From Comamonas odontotermitis (lineage in GTDB: Bacteria > Pseudomonadota > Gammaproteobacteria > Burkholderiales > Burkholderiaceae_C), in contig NZ_CP083451.1 in the NCBI RefSeq assembly GCF_020080045.1, positions 3,459,001 through 3,523,000 on the forward strand: a DNA stretch of 64,000 bases. Direction: 5' to 3'. Of the stretch, positions 7,565 through 18,353 are shown one piece after another. The notes beneath the pieces were generated by a model, which searched no databases, was not told the DNA's origin, and saw only the letters and a program-made list of their open reading frames with translations. A program made the translations under genes and the position numbers. Positions within the stretch are counted from its first letter, which is position 1; the number at the start of each line of letters is the position of its first letter.

Positions 7565-8518
7565 TCAGGCCGAAGGCACCGCCTGGCGCGTGCCAGCCCC
7601 ATGCACGCCGTAACCCGCATCCACCCAGGCATCGATGCCGCCCAACAGCGGGCGCACCCTGGGGATGCCTGCCTTGCGCAGCAATTGGGCCACGCGCGCG
7701 GCCGAGACCTCGTTGGGACAGGCGCAGTACACCACCACCTGCGTCTGCGGATCAATCGCAGGCAACACCGCCCCCTTGTGCAACGGATCGTAGGAGTGTG
7801 CACCGGGAATGTGCGAGGCATCAAACGCCATGCTCGGCCTTACATCCAGAATGACGGGCTGCTCGCCGCCTTGGAGCATATCGCTCAACTCAGCCACCGT
7901 CAGCCGTTCCATGCGCAATGAGCAGATCACCTGGCGGCGGCTCCACCAGCGCCGGGCAATGAACACGGTAAACGCCAGTGCCAGCAGCAGCAGGCCCCAT
8001 TGGCCCAGTTGCGCCAGCACGGCCAGCAGATCGGCCACCGTGGAGCTGAACAAGCCGCCCAGAAATACCGCAGAGCCCACCCACAGCAAGGCGCCCAGGC
8101 CATCAAACAGCACAAAGCGGCCCGGCGTGGTGCCTACCGCCCCCGCCAGAGCGCTGGCGATGGATGCAAACCCCGGTACAAACTTGGCCACCAACAGCGA
8201 TTTGGCCCCCCAGCGGCCATACACCGATTCGGTGTTCTGCACGCAGGAGTCGGGTGAGAGCGAAATCTTGCAGATGCGCGAGAGCACACGGCGGCCAAAG
8301 CGGCGACCCAGTGAGAACCAGACATAGTCGGCCACCAGCGCCGCGAAAACTGCCACGGCCACCAGCTGCAACTGGTCTGCCAGCGCACCGCCGTGGATGG
8401 CTGCCGTCACCATCAGCACCGGGTAGGCGGGAATGGGCGCGCCCAACTGCTCAATCAGCACATTGAGAAAAACGATCCCCACGCCGTATTCGCGGATCAG
8501 GGCGATGATGAAATCCAT
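7565..8518 (-). CDS. DedA membrane protein fused to rhodanese domain
   Basis: A 317-aa protein. Residues 1-200 are a DedA/SNARE-associated domain: IEQLGAPIPAYPVLMVTAA, GRRFGRRVLSRICK and GRWGAKSLLVAKFVPGFASIASALAGAVG, with about five hydrophobic segments. Residues 205-310 are a rhodanese domain with VILDVRPSMAFDASHIPGA and the active-site loop YCACPNEVSAARVAQLL, where the cysteine is kept. DedA proteins act as lipid flippases or proton-dependent transporters; what the rhodanese adds is unknown. The fusion is seen in other proteobacteria. It is convergent with the antiporter gene (38-base gap). Confidence 0.85.
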   Translation of the reverse strand: MDFIIALIREYGVGIVFLNVLIEQLGAPIPAYPVLMVTAAIHGGALADQLQLVAVAVFAALVADYVWFSLGRRFGRRVLSRICKISLSPDSCVQNTESVYGRWGAKSLLVAKFVPGFASIASALAGAVGTTPGRFVLFDGLGALLWVGSAVFLGGLFSSTVADLLAVLAQLGQWGLLLLALAFTVFIARRWWSRRQVICSLRMERLTVAELSDMLQGGEQPVILDVRPSMAFDASHIPGAHSYDPLHKGAVLPAIDPQTQVVVYCACPNEVSAARVAQLLRKAGIPRVRPLLGGIDAWVDAGYGVHGAGTRQAVPSA

Positions 8519-8916
8519 GTGATGGGCCTTCTTCCAAACTGGAAATTCCTCGCACGCATGGCGTCGCTAGTAGCACCTTACGGCATTGCAAGCGGGTGGC
8601 GAAAAGAAATGTCCAACCTGGAACATTAATGGAACCTGGAAACCCGTGGTGTTCGAGGCATAAGCAACCGGTTGCAGCGCCACCGCTGCCGATGCAAAAA
8701 CCATAGCTGACTGCGCTCTCCACGCTTAGAATTCAAATGCAAAAGCTCCTGAATTCCAATACCGGAAAGCGCTAGCCGCTCCTGTTATTGAAGTTCAGTT
8801 CTCCCTTGGACTTGGAGATACGCACCGGCAGGCTCCCAAAGAAAAAGGCAATGGGCCCGAAGACCCATTGCCTTTGCAGCGCATGCCGGCAGCCATGCTG
8901 CCAGCCGCACAGATGC
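8519..8916. other. Intergenic region between DedA gene and rplI
   Basis: It holds the DedA gene's upstream region, a possible degenerate repeat copy at 8736-8790 (AAAGCTCCTGAATTCCAAT and AGCGCTAGCCGCT), and the rplI terminator. No gene is seen. Confidence 0.4.
8844..8875 (-). terminator. Terminator of the rpsF-rplI operon
   Basis: AAAGGCAATGGG pairs with CCCATTGCCTTT around a CTTCGG-type loop; read on the minus strand the stem is followed by a T run. Confidence 0.85.
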
Positions 8917-9369
8917 TTAGACGTGCTCGCCGTAGACGGACACGTTGACTTCCACCACCACGTCGGTGTGCAGAGCCACTTCCACGGTGTTTTCGCTCAC
9001 GGTCTTGATAGGACCGTTAGGCATACGCACTTGCGACTTGACAACCTGGAAACCCATCTTGTTCAGTTCGTCAGCGATGTCGTGGTTGGTCACCGAGCCG
9101 AACAGACGGCCGTCGACGCCAGCCTTCTGGGTCAGCTTCACGGTCTGGCCAGTCAGCTTCTCGCCTTGCACTTGAGCAGCGGCCAGCTTTTCAGCAGCAG
9201 CCTTTTCCAGCTCAGCGCGCTTGGCTTCGAATTCAGCCTTGGCAGCTTCGGTAGCGCGACGTGCGCGGCCCGAAGGGATCAGGAAGTTACGTGCGTAACC
9301 GTCCTTGACCTTGACGATCTCACCCAGGTTACCCAGGTTCACAACCTTGTCGAGCAGAATGATTTGCAT
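8917..9369 (-). CDS. rplI: 50S ribosomal protein L9
   Basis: A 150-aa protein of normal length. The N-terminal RNA-binding domain is [36 protein letters not shown]; a long connecting helix rich in Ala, Glu and Lys follows (about 40-75), then the C-terminal domain ([18 protein letters not shown]). L9 binds 23S rRNA domain V at the base of the L1 stalk. It is the last gene of rpsF-priB-rpsR-rplI, 12 bases after rpsR, and is followed by a strong terminator. Confidence 0.98.
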   Translation of the reverse strand: MQIILLDKVVNLGNLGEIVKVKDGYARNFLIPSGRARRATEAAKAEFEAKRAELEKAAAEKLAAAQVQGEKLTGQTVKLTQKAGVDGRLFGSVTNHDIADELNKMGFQVVKSQVRMPNGPIKTVSENTVEVALHTDVVVEVNVSVYGEHV

Positions 9370-9381
9370 GTTTCGTGCTCC

Positions 9382-9663
9382 TTAGATCTTGTGCTGGTCA
9401 GAGTAAGGAACCATGGCCAGGAAGCGGGCGCGCTTGATGGCAGTGTTCAACTGACGTTGGTAGATGGCGCGCGTGCCGGTCAGGCGTGCGGGGATGATCT
9501 TGCCGTTTTCAGCGATGAAGTCACGCAGGGTGTCGACATCCTTGTAGTCGATTTCTTCGACGCCGGTCACGGTGAAGCGGCAGAAGCGCTTGCGCTTGAA
9601 CAGCAGCGACTGGGTGTTGCGCTTGGGGCGCTTGTCTTTGTTGAATTTCTTGAACGTGGCCAT
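9382..9663 (-). CDS. rpsR: 30S ribosomal protein S18
   Basis: A 93-aa protein with the S18 core [23 protein letters not shown] and the basic segment [32 protein letters not shown]18 forms a heterodimer with S6 (rpsF, same operon) on the 30S platform. The N terminus ([17 protein letters not shown]) is the extended form common in betaproteobacteria. Spacing to priB upstream is 10 bases. Confidence 0.98.
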   Translation of the reverse strand: MATFKKFNKDKRPKRNTQSLLFKRKRFCRFTVTGVEEIDYKDVDTLRDFIAENGKIIPARLTGTRAIYQRQLNTAIKRARFLAMVPYSDQHKI

Positions 9664-9673
9664 TTCGGACCTC

Positions 9674-9970
9674 TCAATATGTATCTGGTTGAATATCCTG
9701 GATGTGCAGAACCAGCGATTTGCTGTTGCGCGGTGTGGCGAGAAACCCCTGAAATGTCCAGTTGCTCCCTACAGCCTGCCGGGCAATCCGCTCTGCCAGT
9801 GCCCCGAAGGCCACGGCTTTGAGCAGCGCGTTCACTTGTCTTGCCTGCCCGGCTTCGGTCTGGGTGGAGCGGTGCTCCAGCACAACATCGATGGCAGGCA
9901 ATCCAGCCGGGGTAAATCGCAGAATCTTGATCTCTGCGAGGGCGGCTGTCACAAGTACGCGGTTCTCCAC
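9674..9970 (-). CDS. priB: Primosomal replication protein N
   Basis: A 98-aa single OB-fold protein between rpsF and rpsR, the standard place for priB in beta- and gammaproteobacteria. Typical segments are [39 protein letters not shown] and [26 protein letters not shown]. PriB is a dimeric ssDNA-binding protein that stimulates PriA helicase during restart of stalled forks. It starts 13 bases after rpsF. Confidence 0.93.
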   Translation of the reverse strand: MENRVLVTAALAEIKILRFTPAGLPAIDVVLEHRSTQTEAGQARQVNALLKAVAFGALAERIARQAVGSNWTFQGFLATPRNSKSLVLHIQDIQPDTY

Positions 9971-9983
9971 CTCCTACTGTGAA

Positions 9984-10358
9984 TTAACGCTCGGCGGCAG
10001 CGTGCTCAGCCTGGTTGGCCTTGCGTGCTTCTTCGCGCTCCACGGTCTTCATCATGGCCGAAGGAGTGGTCTCAGCCTTCTTCTTCTGCACAGTCAGTTG
10101 ACGCAGCACGGCGTCGTTGAACTTGAACGCGTGTTCCAGTTCAGCCATCACAGCCTGGTCGGCTTCGATATTCAGGCACAGATAGTGGGCCTTGGCCAGC
10201 TTGTTGATCAGATAGGCGAGTTGACGACGGCCCCAGTCTTCAACGCGGTGGATCTTACCGCCGCCGGCCGTAATCATGCCCTTGTAACGCTCCAGCATTG
10301 CTGGAACCTGTTCGCTCTGATCGGGGTGGATCAGCAGCACGATCTCATAGTGACGCAT
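9984..10358 (-). CDS. rpsF: 30S ribosomal protein S6
   Basis: A 124-aa protein: [25 protein letters not shown], then [29 protein letters not shown], the S6 fold, and a charged C-terminal tail. S6 pairs with S18 on the 30S platform. It is first in the operon. GGAG lies 6-7 bases before ATG 10358. The promoter at 10453-10481 leaves a leader of about 90 bases, in which S6:S18 autoregulation is known in other bacteria. Confidence 0.98.
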   Translation of the reverse strand: MRHYEIVLLIHPDQSEQVPAMLERYKGMITAGGGKIHRVEDWGRRQLAYLINKLAKAHYLCLNIEADQAVMAELEHAFKFNDAVLRQLTVQKKKAETTPSAMMKTVEREEARKANQAEHAAAER

Positions 10359-10452
10359 GCAAACTCCTTATGGATTGCGCCACCCGCATCTCACTCAAAA
10401 TAGCATTCTTTTCAAGCGCGTCTTGTTGCGGTGTGGCAAGGGGAAACCGTGC

Positions 10453-10481
10453 ATTATAGAAAGCCTGGTAAACCCTGTCAA
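10453..10481 (-). promoter_or_regulatory. Perfect consensus sigma-70 promoter of rpsF
   Basis: On the minus strand the -35 is TTGACA (10476-10481) and the -10 is TATAAT (10453-10458), separated by exactly 17 bases. Transcription would start near 10446. Confidence 0.9.
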
Positions 10482-10566
10482 TGCGCGCAGGCTTCAGCCC
10501 GTCACCCGGGTAAAAGCCAGTATGGCAGAACGGACGCCATTTTTCCGCCACGCGCGTAGCCAACCC

Positions 10567-10595
10567 CTTGAAAAGCATGCATGCATACCCACATG
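10567..10595 (+). promoter_or_regulatory. Heat-shock (sigma-32-like) promoter of grpE
   Basis: CTTGAAA (10567-10573), a 14-base spacer holding ATGCATGCAT, then CCCACATG (10588-10595). This resembles CTTGAAA/CCCCAT and lies about 45 bases before grpE. Confidence 0.65.
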
Positions 10596-10636
10596 CGCTC
10601 CAGAGTTTTTGTTTTTAGGGAATACGAGAAAGAACA

Positions 10637-11185
10637 ATGTCAGACAACCTCAACCCCATGGACGGTCAACCCCTGTCTCCGGAAGAGATCGAAGCGGCGG
10701 CTGCAGCCAACGCGGCCGATGCCCAGAATGATCTGCAAGCCCAATTGGCCGAACTGCAAGCCAAGAATGCCGAACTGGCCGACCAGTACATGCGCGCCAA
10801 GGCCGATGTGGAAAACGCCCGCCGCCGGGCTGATGAAGATGTGGCCAAGGCCCGCAAGTTCGGCATCGAGGGCTTTGCAGACAGCCTGCTGCCTGTGATC
10901 GACAGCCTGGAAGCAGCCCTGGGCATCCAGAACGCCACCCCCGAGCAGTTGCGCGAGGGCTCCGACGCCACCCTGCGCCAGCTCAACGCAGCGCTGGAGC
11001 GCAACAAGGTCATCGCGATCAACCCGCCTGCCGGAGAAAAGTTCGACCCCCACCACCACCAGGCCATCTCCATGGTGCCCGCCGACCAGCCCGCCAACAC
11101 CGTGGTTGGCGTGCTGCAGAAGGGCTACATGATTGCCGACCGCATCCTGCGCCCTGCCCTGGTCACGGTGGCTGCACCGAAATAA
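10637..11185 (+). CDS. grpE: Nucleotide exchange factor GrpE
   Basis: A 182-aa protein with an acidic N terminus, a long coiled coil (about 30-70, [36 protein letters not shown]), and the C-terminal beta domain containing [22 protein letters not shown] and [23 protein letters not shown]. GrpE releases ADP from DnaK. It leads the group grpE, dnaK, a small gene and dnaJ, and sits behind a sigma-32-like promoter, divergent from rpsF. Confidence 0.97.
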   Translation: MSDNLNPMDGQPLSPEEIEAAAAANAADAQNDLQAQLAELQAKNAELADQYMRAKADVENARRRADEDVAKARKFGIEGFADSLLPVIDSLEAALGIQNATPEQLREGSDATLRQLNAALERNKVIAINPPAGEKFDPHHHQAISMVPADQPANTVVGVLQKGYMIADRILRPALVTVAAPK

Positions 11186-11216
11186 CGCACCTCCTGGCGT
11201 TTTTTGCAACCCGCCC

Positions 11217-11243
11217 CTTGAAGGGTGCAAAAAGCGCCACAGA
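11217..11243 (+). promoter_or_regulatory. Candidate second heat-shock promoter, before dnaK
   Basis: CTTGAA at 11217-11222 and CGCCACAG some 12 bases later loosely fit a sigma-32 pattern, about 55 bases before dnaK. This is weaker than the grpE site. Confidence 0.35.
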
Positions 11244-11297
11244 TAACAGTCAATTCGGACGGGGATACCGTCCAACGGAATAAAAGGAGTTAGAGAA

Positions 11298-13226
<1,929 letters not shown>

Positions 13227-13269
13227 GTCCTTCTCGTAACCGGGCCTCGCGCCAATCGCCAATGAACCC

Positions 13270-13309
13270 CATGCCGGAGTCCGCATCGCCGCACTCCGGC
13301 ATGGCTTTT
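13270..13309 (+). terminator. Terminator after dnaK
   Basis: CATGCCGGAGT (13270-13280) pairs with ACTCCGGCATG (13293-13303), an 11-bp stem followed by GCTTTT. Confidence 0.75.
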
Positions 13310-13396
13310 CTGCAAAACCCTATTGTTTTTGTAACTGATAGCGATTTGTCGGCGGGCGCCAAGCCCTGTTTTTATTCAAGTATCCAAAGGCACACG

Positions 13397-13738
13397 ATGA
13401 CATCTTCCACAGCACCTGCGACCGACGCACTGCATGTTGCAGAGCTCAGCCGTGTCAACCAGAAGATCACCGATGGCGCGGCCGCATTGCCCGCCGTCAC
13501 GCTCAAGGACGGAAGCCGGGTACAGACCGGCACCGTGGCCACCATGCTCTACAACATCGCGCTCTACAACGCCGGCGAGCGCGGCACAGTCGAAGAAGAG
13601 CTGAAGATGGCGATTCCCACGCTGTTCAAGGTGGGGTTGTTTGAGCTTTTTCCCCCGCAGCAATGGATTGACGGCGACAATCCCGGCCGCAGCTTTGTGG
13701 GCATCCATGCCCGGGCATACCTGCACGGCGCTGGTTAA
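13397..13738 (+). CDS. Hypothetical protein between dnaK and dnaJ
   Basis: A 113-aa soluble protein that I do not assign to a family. It has no signal peptide or membrane segment. Visible segments are RVQTGTVATMLYNIALYNAGERGTVEEELK and LFPPQQWIDGDNPGRSFVGIHARAYL, which look folded rather than random, and codon use matches the neighbours. The start is ATG 13397, not the upstream in-frame ATG at 13262, because the extra residues lie across the dnaK terminator. Its stop is 24 bases before dnaJ, so the two are probably co-transcribed. Confidence 0.7.
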   Translation: MTSSTAPATDALHVAELSRVNQKITDGAAALPAVTLKDGSRVQTGTVATMLYNIALYNAGERGTVEEELKMAIPTLFKVGLFELFPPQQWIDGDNPGRSFVGIHARAYLHGAG

Positions 13739-13762
13739 TCACCCACAGAATTCAAGAACACC

Positions 13763-14896
13763 ATGTCCAAACGCGATTATTACGAAGTCCTCGGCGTCAC
13801 CAAGACCTCCACGGAAGTCGAGATCAAAACGGCCTACCGCAAGCTGGCCATGAAGTACCACCCCGACCGCAACCAGGGCGAAAAGGCCAAGGAAGCGGAA
13901 GAAAAGTTCAAGGAGTGCAAAGAAGCCTACGAAATGCTCTCCGACAGCCAAAAGCGTGCCGCCTACGACCAGTACGGCCACGCTGGCGTGGACCCCAGCA
14001 TGCGTGGCGGCATGGGCGGTGAAGGCTTTGGTGGCTTTGCCGAAGCGTTTGGCGACATCTTTGGCGACATGTTCGGCAGCGGCGGCGGCCGACGCGGCGG
14101 TGGCCCGCAGGTCTATCGCGGCAACGACCTGTCGTATGCGATGGACATCACGCTGGAAGAAGCGGCCAACGGCAAGAACGCGCAGATCAAGATTCCTTCG
14201 TGGGACGAGTGCGACACCTGCCATGGCAGCGGCGCCAAGCCCGGCACCCAGGTCAAGACCTGCTCCACCTGCCATGGCAGCGGCACGGTGCAGATGCGTC
14301 AGGGCTTCTTTGCCGTACAGCAGGCCTGCCCGCACTGCCGGGGCACCGGCAAGGTTATCCCCGAGCCTTGCGTCGCCTGCCATGGCCAAGGCCGCATCAA
14401 GTCGCAAAAGACGCTGGAAGTGAACATCCCAGCCGGTATCGACGACGGCATGCGCATCCGCTCCGCTGGCAACGGCGAGCCCGGCCAGAATGGTGGCCCG
14501 CCCGGCGATCTGTACATCGAGATCCGCGTGCGCAAGCATGAAGTGTTCGAGCGCGATGGCGACGACCTGCACTGCGAGGTACCGGTCAGCATGGTCACCG
14601 CCGCGCTGGGCGGAGAGATCGAAGTGCCCACCCTGGGCGGCAAGGCGGCCATCGACATTCCCGAAGGCACGCAGACCGGCAAGCAGTTCCGCCTGCGCGG
14701 CAAGGGCATCAAGGGCGTGCGCGCCAGCTACCCGGGCGACCTGTACGTGCACATCGTGGTCGAAACCCCCGTCAAGCTGACCGAACACCAGCGCAAGCTG
14801 CTCAAGGAGCTGGACGAGTCGCTGAAAAAAGGCGGAGCCAAGCACACGCCCAATAACCAGTCATGGGCAGACCGCCTGAAGAATCTGTTTACCTGA
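13763..14896 (+). CDS. dnaJ: Chaperone DnaJ (Hsp40)
   Basis: A 377-aa class I J protein. The J domain (1-70) has HPD in [20 protein letters not shown]; a Gly/Phe-rich linker follows; four CxxCxGxG zinc-binding repeats occupy about 150-215 ([32 protein letters not shown]); the C-terminal substrate-binding domains end with WADRLKNLF. DnaJ delivers clients to DnaK and stimulates its ATPase. Confidence 0.99.
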   Translation: MSKRDYYEVLGVTKTSTEVEIKTAYRKLAMKYHPDRNQGEKAKEAEEKFKECKEAYEMLSDSQKRAAYDQYGHAGVDPSMRGGMGGEGFGGFAEAFGDIFGDMFGSGGGRRGGGPQVYRGNDLSYAMDITLEEAANGKNAQIKIPSWDECDTCHGSGAKPGTQVKTCSTCHGSGTVQMRQGFFAVQQACPHCRGTGKVIPEPCVACHGQGRIKSQKTLEVNIPAGIDDGMRIRSAGNGEPGQNGGPPGDLYIEIRVRKHEVFERDGDDLHCEVPVSMVTAALGGEIEVPTLGGKAAIDIPEGTQTGKQFRLRGKGIKGVRASYPGDLYVHIVVETPVKLTEHQRKLLKELDESLKKGGAKHTPNNQSWADRLKNLFT

Positions 14897-14937
14897 TTGG
14901 AATTGCCATGCATTGCATGGCTCATGACAGCCCACTC

Positions 14938-14965
14938 AAAAGCACCAGCACGCTGGTGCTTTCTT
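14938..14965 (+). terminator. Terminator after dnaJ
   Basis: AGCACCAGC and GCTGGTGCT form a 9-bp stem with a two-base loop followed by TTCTTT. Confidence 0.6.
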
Positions 14966-15031
14966 TGCGGAAGAGCCAGGGAGGTCCAATAAGAGGCGCA
15001 TTCGTTGCCTACCCACACCAACTGCCAAGAG

Positions 15032-15934
15032 TTAGGTAGAAGACAGCAGACCAGAAGTTGACGGTATGACACTGCTTTGCCGCAAGGTCTGCACCAGCAG
15101 TTGCTGCAGCCCATCAACCGCCGCGTTGCCGCGCGATGCCCGGCTGCGGTAGGCAGCCACCTCCATGGGTGCCAAGGGCCCCAGGCCGTGTTCGATGCCC
15201 AGTTGCTGCAGATGCGCAGGCGCGCTGCACTGGGTGAGCGCGGCCACAGCCAGCCCGCTTTCGACGGCGGCAATCTGCCCAGCCAGGCTGGAGCTGTTGT
15301 AGACCACCTTGTAGCGCCGCCCCTGCTGCGCGAGCGCATGCATGGCGCCCCGCCGCGCCAGGCTAGCCTCCTCGTACACGGCAATGGGCAGCGGATCGCG
15401 CCGCCACAGCTCAAACTGCGGCGAGCCCACCCAGACCATGGGCTCGTGAAACAGCAGGATGCCGCGCCGCGCATGGTCGCGCGAGACCAGCGCCACATCC
15501 AGATCACCCTGTGCCACACGGGGAATGAGCGCCGTCGATTGCTCGCAATTGAGCTCGATCTCCACACTGCTGTGGCGCAGCGCAAAGCGGCGCAGCACGG
15601 GCGTCAGGTACTTTTGCGCATAGTCATCGGGCACCCCCAGTCGCACGCGCCCGGTCAGCGGCTGGTTGTGCAGCGCCTGCTGCGCCTCGGCCTGCAGGTC
15701 GAGCATGCGACGCGCATAGCCCAGCAGAGTCTGGCCTTCGGGCGTGAGCTGCAGCCTGCGGCTGCTGCGGTCCAGCAGGCGATGGCCCATCGCGTCTTCC
15801 AGCTTCTTGATCTGCATGCTGACCGCTGATTGCGAACGGAACACTTCCGTCGCGGCACTGGACAGCGTTCCCGTGTCCACCACCGCCACAAAGCATTTGA
15901 GCCAATCGAGCTGCATGTCGCGCAGGTGTTCCAT
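15032..15934 (-). CDS. LysR-family regulator, divergent from EamA exporter
   Basis: A 300-aa LysR protein. The N-terminal helix-turn-helix is in WLKCFVAVVDTGTLSSAATEVFRSQSAVSMQIKKLEDAMGHRLLDR; the effector-binding domain starts near residue 95 (VRLGVPDDYAQKYLTPVLRRFA). It is transcribed away from the EamA transporter, and a perfect T-N11-A palindrome lies in the gap of about 85 bases, the usual arrangement for a regulator of a divergent target. The ligand is unknown; by context it may control export of a metabolite or amino acid. Confidence 0.85.
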   Translation of the reverse strand: MEHLRDMQLDWLKCFVAVVDTGTLSSAATEVFRSQSAVSMQIKKLEDAMGHRLLDRSSRRLQLTPEGQTLLGYARRMLDLQAEAQQALHNQPLTGRVRLGVPDDYAQKYLTPVLRRFALRHSSVEIELNCEQSTALIPRVAQGDLDVALVSRDHARRGILLFHEPMVWVGSPQFELWRRDPLPIAVYEEASLARRGAMHALAQQGRRYKVVYNSSSLAGQIAAVESGLAVAALTQCSAPAHLQQLGIEHGLGPLAPMEVAAYRSRASRGNAAVDGLQQLLVQTLRQSSVIPSTSGLLSST

Positions 15935-15947
15935 GGGCCCTCATTTA

Positions 15948-15960
15948 TTCGATTATCGAA
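15948..15960. promoter_or_regulatory. LysR-type operator (T-N11-A palindrome)
   Basis: TTCGATTATCGAA is a perfect 13-base palindrome with the T-N11-A form of LysR boxes, in the gap between a divergent lysR and transporter gene, 14 bases from the lysR start. Confidence 0.6.
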
Positions 15961-16018
15961 ATATTGGATGCCAAATTATGCGCTTTTCGTTTTTTGCAGA
16001 CAACAGGACACTGGGTTC

Positions 16019-16966
16019 ATGCATCCCTCACCCAACGCCGCCATGGCGACCTCCATTCCCATTCCCCGGCAACATGCCGTCACCAGTGGCGCCTTGCCCT
16101 TTCTGCTGGGCTGCATGCTGCTTGGCACGGTCGGCGTGTTTGTGCAGGAAGCACATGCCGCCCCCATCACCGCCACCTGGTTTCGTTGCGCCTTCGGCCT
16201 TTTGGGGTTGACGGCGTGGATGGCCTGGCGAAGGCAATTGCCGCTGCTGCGTCTGCCGCGCCGCGCGGCACCATGGGTGCTGGCATCGGGCGTGCTCATG
16301 ATTGCCTCCTGGGCTCTCTTCTTTCAGGCCATGACTTACACCTCGGCGGGGATGGCGATTGTGCTCTTCCATGTGCAACCTCTGTGGCTGTTGCTGTTTG
16401 GCGCGCTGTGGCTGGGCGAGAGGGTGAGAGGGCAGCGCCTGGCTGCCGTGCTGGTGGCGCTGTTCGGCCTCGCCCTCGCCACTGGCGTGCTGCAGCACCT
16501 TCCGCTATTTGGAGCAGAAGACCTTCACCAGAGCGGCTACTGGCTGGGCGTATCACTGTGCATGGCGGGCGCGGTATGCATGGCCGGCGTCACGCTCTGC
16601 GCCAAGAAGGCGCAAACCAGTGCCAGCGCCCTGGCGTGGTGGCAATGCCTGCTTGGCGCGTTGACGCTGTGGATCTGGCCCGTGCAATACGGATGGCCCG
16701 CCTGGGGAGGCGCATGGCTCTGGCTTGCCGGCCTGGGCCTCGTGCATACCGCACTGGCCTATACCCTGATCTATGCCGGCACGCTTCGCCTGCCCACATC
16801 GCGTATCGCCATCTTCCAGTTTGTCTATCCAGCCGTGGCGATCGTGATCGACTGGCTGTATTTCCGCCAGGCGCTGAGCACCGCGCAACTGATCGGCATT
16901 GCGGTGCTCACCGTCGCTATCAGCATGGCGGAGCGCCCCTCCCGCCCGCTCCCAGTCCGGCAATAG
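16019..16966 (+). CDS. EamA/DMT-family transporter
   Basis: A 315-aa inner-membrane protein with about ten hydrophobic helices arranged as two EamA repeats, e.g. LPFLLGCMLLGTVGVFVQEA, ITATWFRCAFGLLGLTAW and GMAIVLFHVQPLWLLLFGALWLGE in the first and SRIAIFQFVYPAVAIVIDWLYF in the second. DMT proteins usually export amino acids or other metabolites. The start is ATG 16019 with AGGA 10 bases upstream; ATG 16043 is possible. It is probably controlled by the divergent LysR regulator. Confidence 0.85.
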   Translation: MHPSPNAAMATSIPIPRQHAVTSGALPFLLGCMLLGTVGVFVQEAHAAPITATWFRCAFGLLGLTAWMAWRRQLPLLRLPRRAAPWVLASGVLMIASWALFFQAMTYTSAGMAIVLFHVQPLWLLLFGALWLGERVRGQRLAAVLVALFGLALATGVLQHLPLFGAEDLHQSGYWLGVSLCMAGAVCMAGVTLCAKKAQTSASALAWWQCLLGALTLWIWPVQYGWPAWGGAWLWLAGLGLVHTALAYTLIYAGTLRLPTSRIAIFQFVYPAVAIVIDWLYFRQALSTAQLIGIAVLTVAISMAERPSRPLPVRQ

Positions 16967-16999
16967 CGCAGGTGATCGGCAGGTGCACTCGCGCTGTGC

Positions 17000-18091
17000 T
17001 CATTCCACCGGGACAGGCCCATTGGCCACAGATTTGGCAGCCGCAGCGGCAGCCCGGCGCGCAAAGCGCCTGCGCAGACCCAGCCACAGCGGCACGCCAA
17101 TCACCACCAGTACCAGGAGCCAGGGAATGAGCCCCGCAACCGTGACGACCAGGCTTTGCGCACTGAAGGCAAAGGTATCCCAGCTGCGCTGCCAGGTCTG
17201 CCGCCAAGGGCTGTAGGTACCGCTGACGATGACCCGCTGGGGCTGGAACTGCATCTGCACCAGCTGCTTGGCTGTTTCGCGCTCCAAGAGGGCGCGCTGG
17301 GTAGCGGCGGCATCGATTTCTGCCTGCACCTGCGACATGGTGTCGCGGATCTCGATCAGGTCCTGCAAGGTGCGCTTCACATTTTTCTCGCGCAGCAGCT
17401 CGCGCAGGCTGTCGCGGTATTCGCTGCGGTTATTGATCTGCGCTTCCACATCGATCACCTGGCTGGTCTTGTCTTCGGTGGATGTCTGGTGGTTGAGAAT
17501 TTTCGCGTTGCCGCCCAGGGTGGCCGTCAGCATGGCAAAGTCGCGTGGGTTGATACGCATCGTCAGGTACGCACTGGCAGCGGATTGCGCAGTTTCCCGT
17601 TGCAGCGCAGAGCCCTCCACATAGCAGTCAAGCCGCTCACAGGTAGATTTGACCGTTTCCCACAAGCCTGCCAGCTCGGCGGCCGGGCTTTCAATCTGCA
17701 TGCGGTGGCTGACCGCCAGAAAGCGCTGGCTGGGCGCCGTGCTGGCAGGCTGCGCGGTATCCATGCCTGCGCCAGCAGCGATGGAAGCCGGTGCTGGCAC
17801 CGGTGCAGACATCAGCTTGGCAGCAGCCGCCTTCCCCGGCGCGGCCTCCTCCAGCATGGCACGCGGGCGAGCCCGCCTCTCCAGCGCCGCACCATCGTCC
17901 TGGGCCGTGCCAGATGTGAATGCTGCGGAATCGGCCACCACACCCTGCGAATCAGAAGCATTGGTAGAGGCATCTGGCGAACAGGCTGCTACCAGGGTGG
18001 TAGCAGCCAGCACCAAGGCCAGCAGGCGGGCCGAACGCGGAAATGCGGGCAGGCGCGGCTTGTCTGAATGAAATGGTGTGCGAAGGGTCAT
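17000..18091 (-). CDS. DUF4349 lipoprotein
   Basis: A 363-aa protein with a lipoprotein signal (lipobox LVAAC, cysteine near residue 37), a low-complexity Ala-rich stretch, a folded region about 130-250 (YLTMRINPRDFAMLTATLGGNAKI, VEAQINNRSEYRDSLREL), a short coiled coil (LIEIRDTMSQVQAEIDAAATQRALL) and a C-terminal membrane segment (VAGLIPWLLVLVVIGVPLWLGL) with a basic end. This order fits DUF4349. Its function is unknown; it is probably anchored in the envelope. It is convergent with the EamA gene (33-base gap). Confidence 0.8.
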   Translation of the reverse strand: MTLRTPFHSDKPRLPAFPRSARLLALVLAATTLVAACSPDASTNASDSQGVVADSAAFTSGTAQDDGAALERRARPRAMLEEAAPGKAAAAKLMSAPVPAPASIAAGAGMDTAQPASTAPSQRFLAVSHRMQIESPAAELAGLWETVKSTCERLDCYVEGSALQRETAQSAASAYLTMRINPRDFAMLTATLGGNAKILNHQTSTEDKTSQVIDVEAQINNRSEYRDSLRELLREKNVKRTLQDLIEIRDTMSQVQAEIDAAATQRALLERETAKQLVQMQFQPQRVIVSGTYSPWRQTWQRSWDTFAFSAQSLVVTVAGLIPWLLVLVVIGVPLWLGLRRRFARRAAAAAAKSVANGPVPVE

Positions 18092-18274
18092 GGCAGCTTT
18101 CTCCGATGAAATGTCTTGGACAAGGACTGAATCGGTGCAAGGCCGGCAAAGGGGTCAATCCGTTACACAAGCAAACAAATTACTCCCAGCCCGACAGGCG
18201 GACGCGTCATGCCCTGCGGGCCAAGGGACAGCCACAGCGCTGTCACCGCATCGTCAAATTTCGAACACGCAAGC

Positions 18275-18291
18275 CATCGCAAATGGCGATG
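18275..18291. promoter_or_regulatory. Palindrome upstream of the leu-linked lysR
   Basis: CATCGC and GCGATG flank a 5-base centre, about 63 bases before the lysR start, in a 262-base gap shared with the divergent DUF4349 gene. It may be an autoregulatory operator. TAAAAT lies downstream as a possible -10. Confidence 0.35.
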
Positions 18292-18353
18292 TCAAATTGC
18301 CTTTTATTGCGTAAAATGGCTTTTGCTTTCTAAAACCACGATACCTCCCCACC

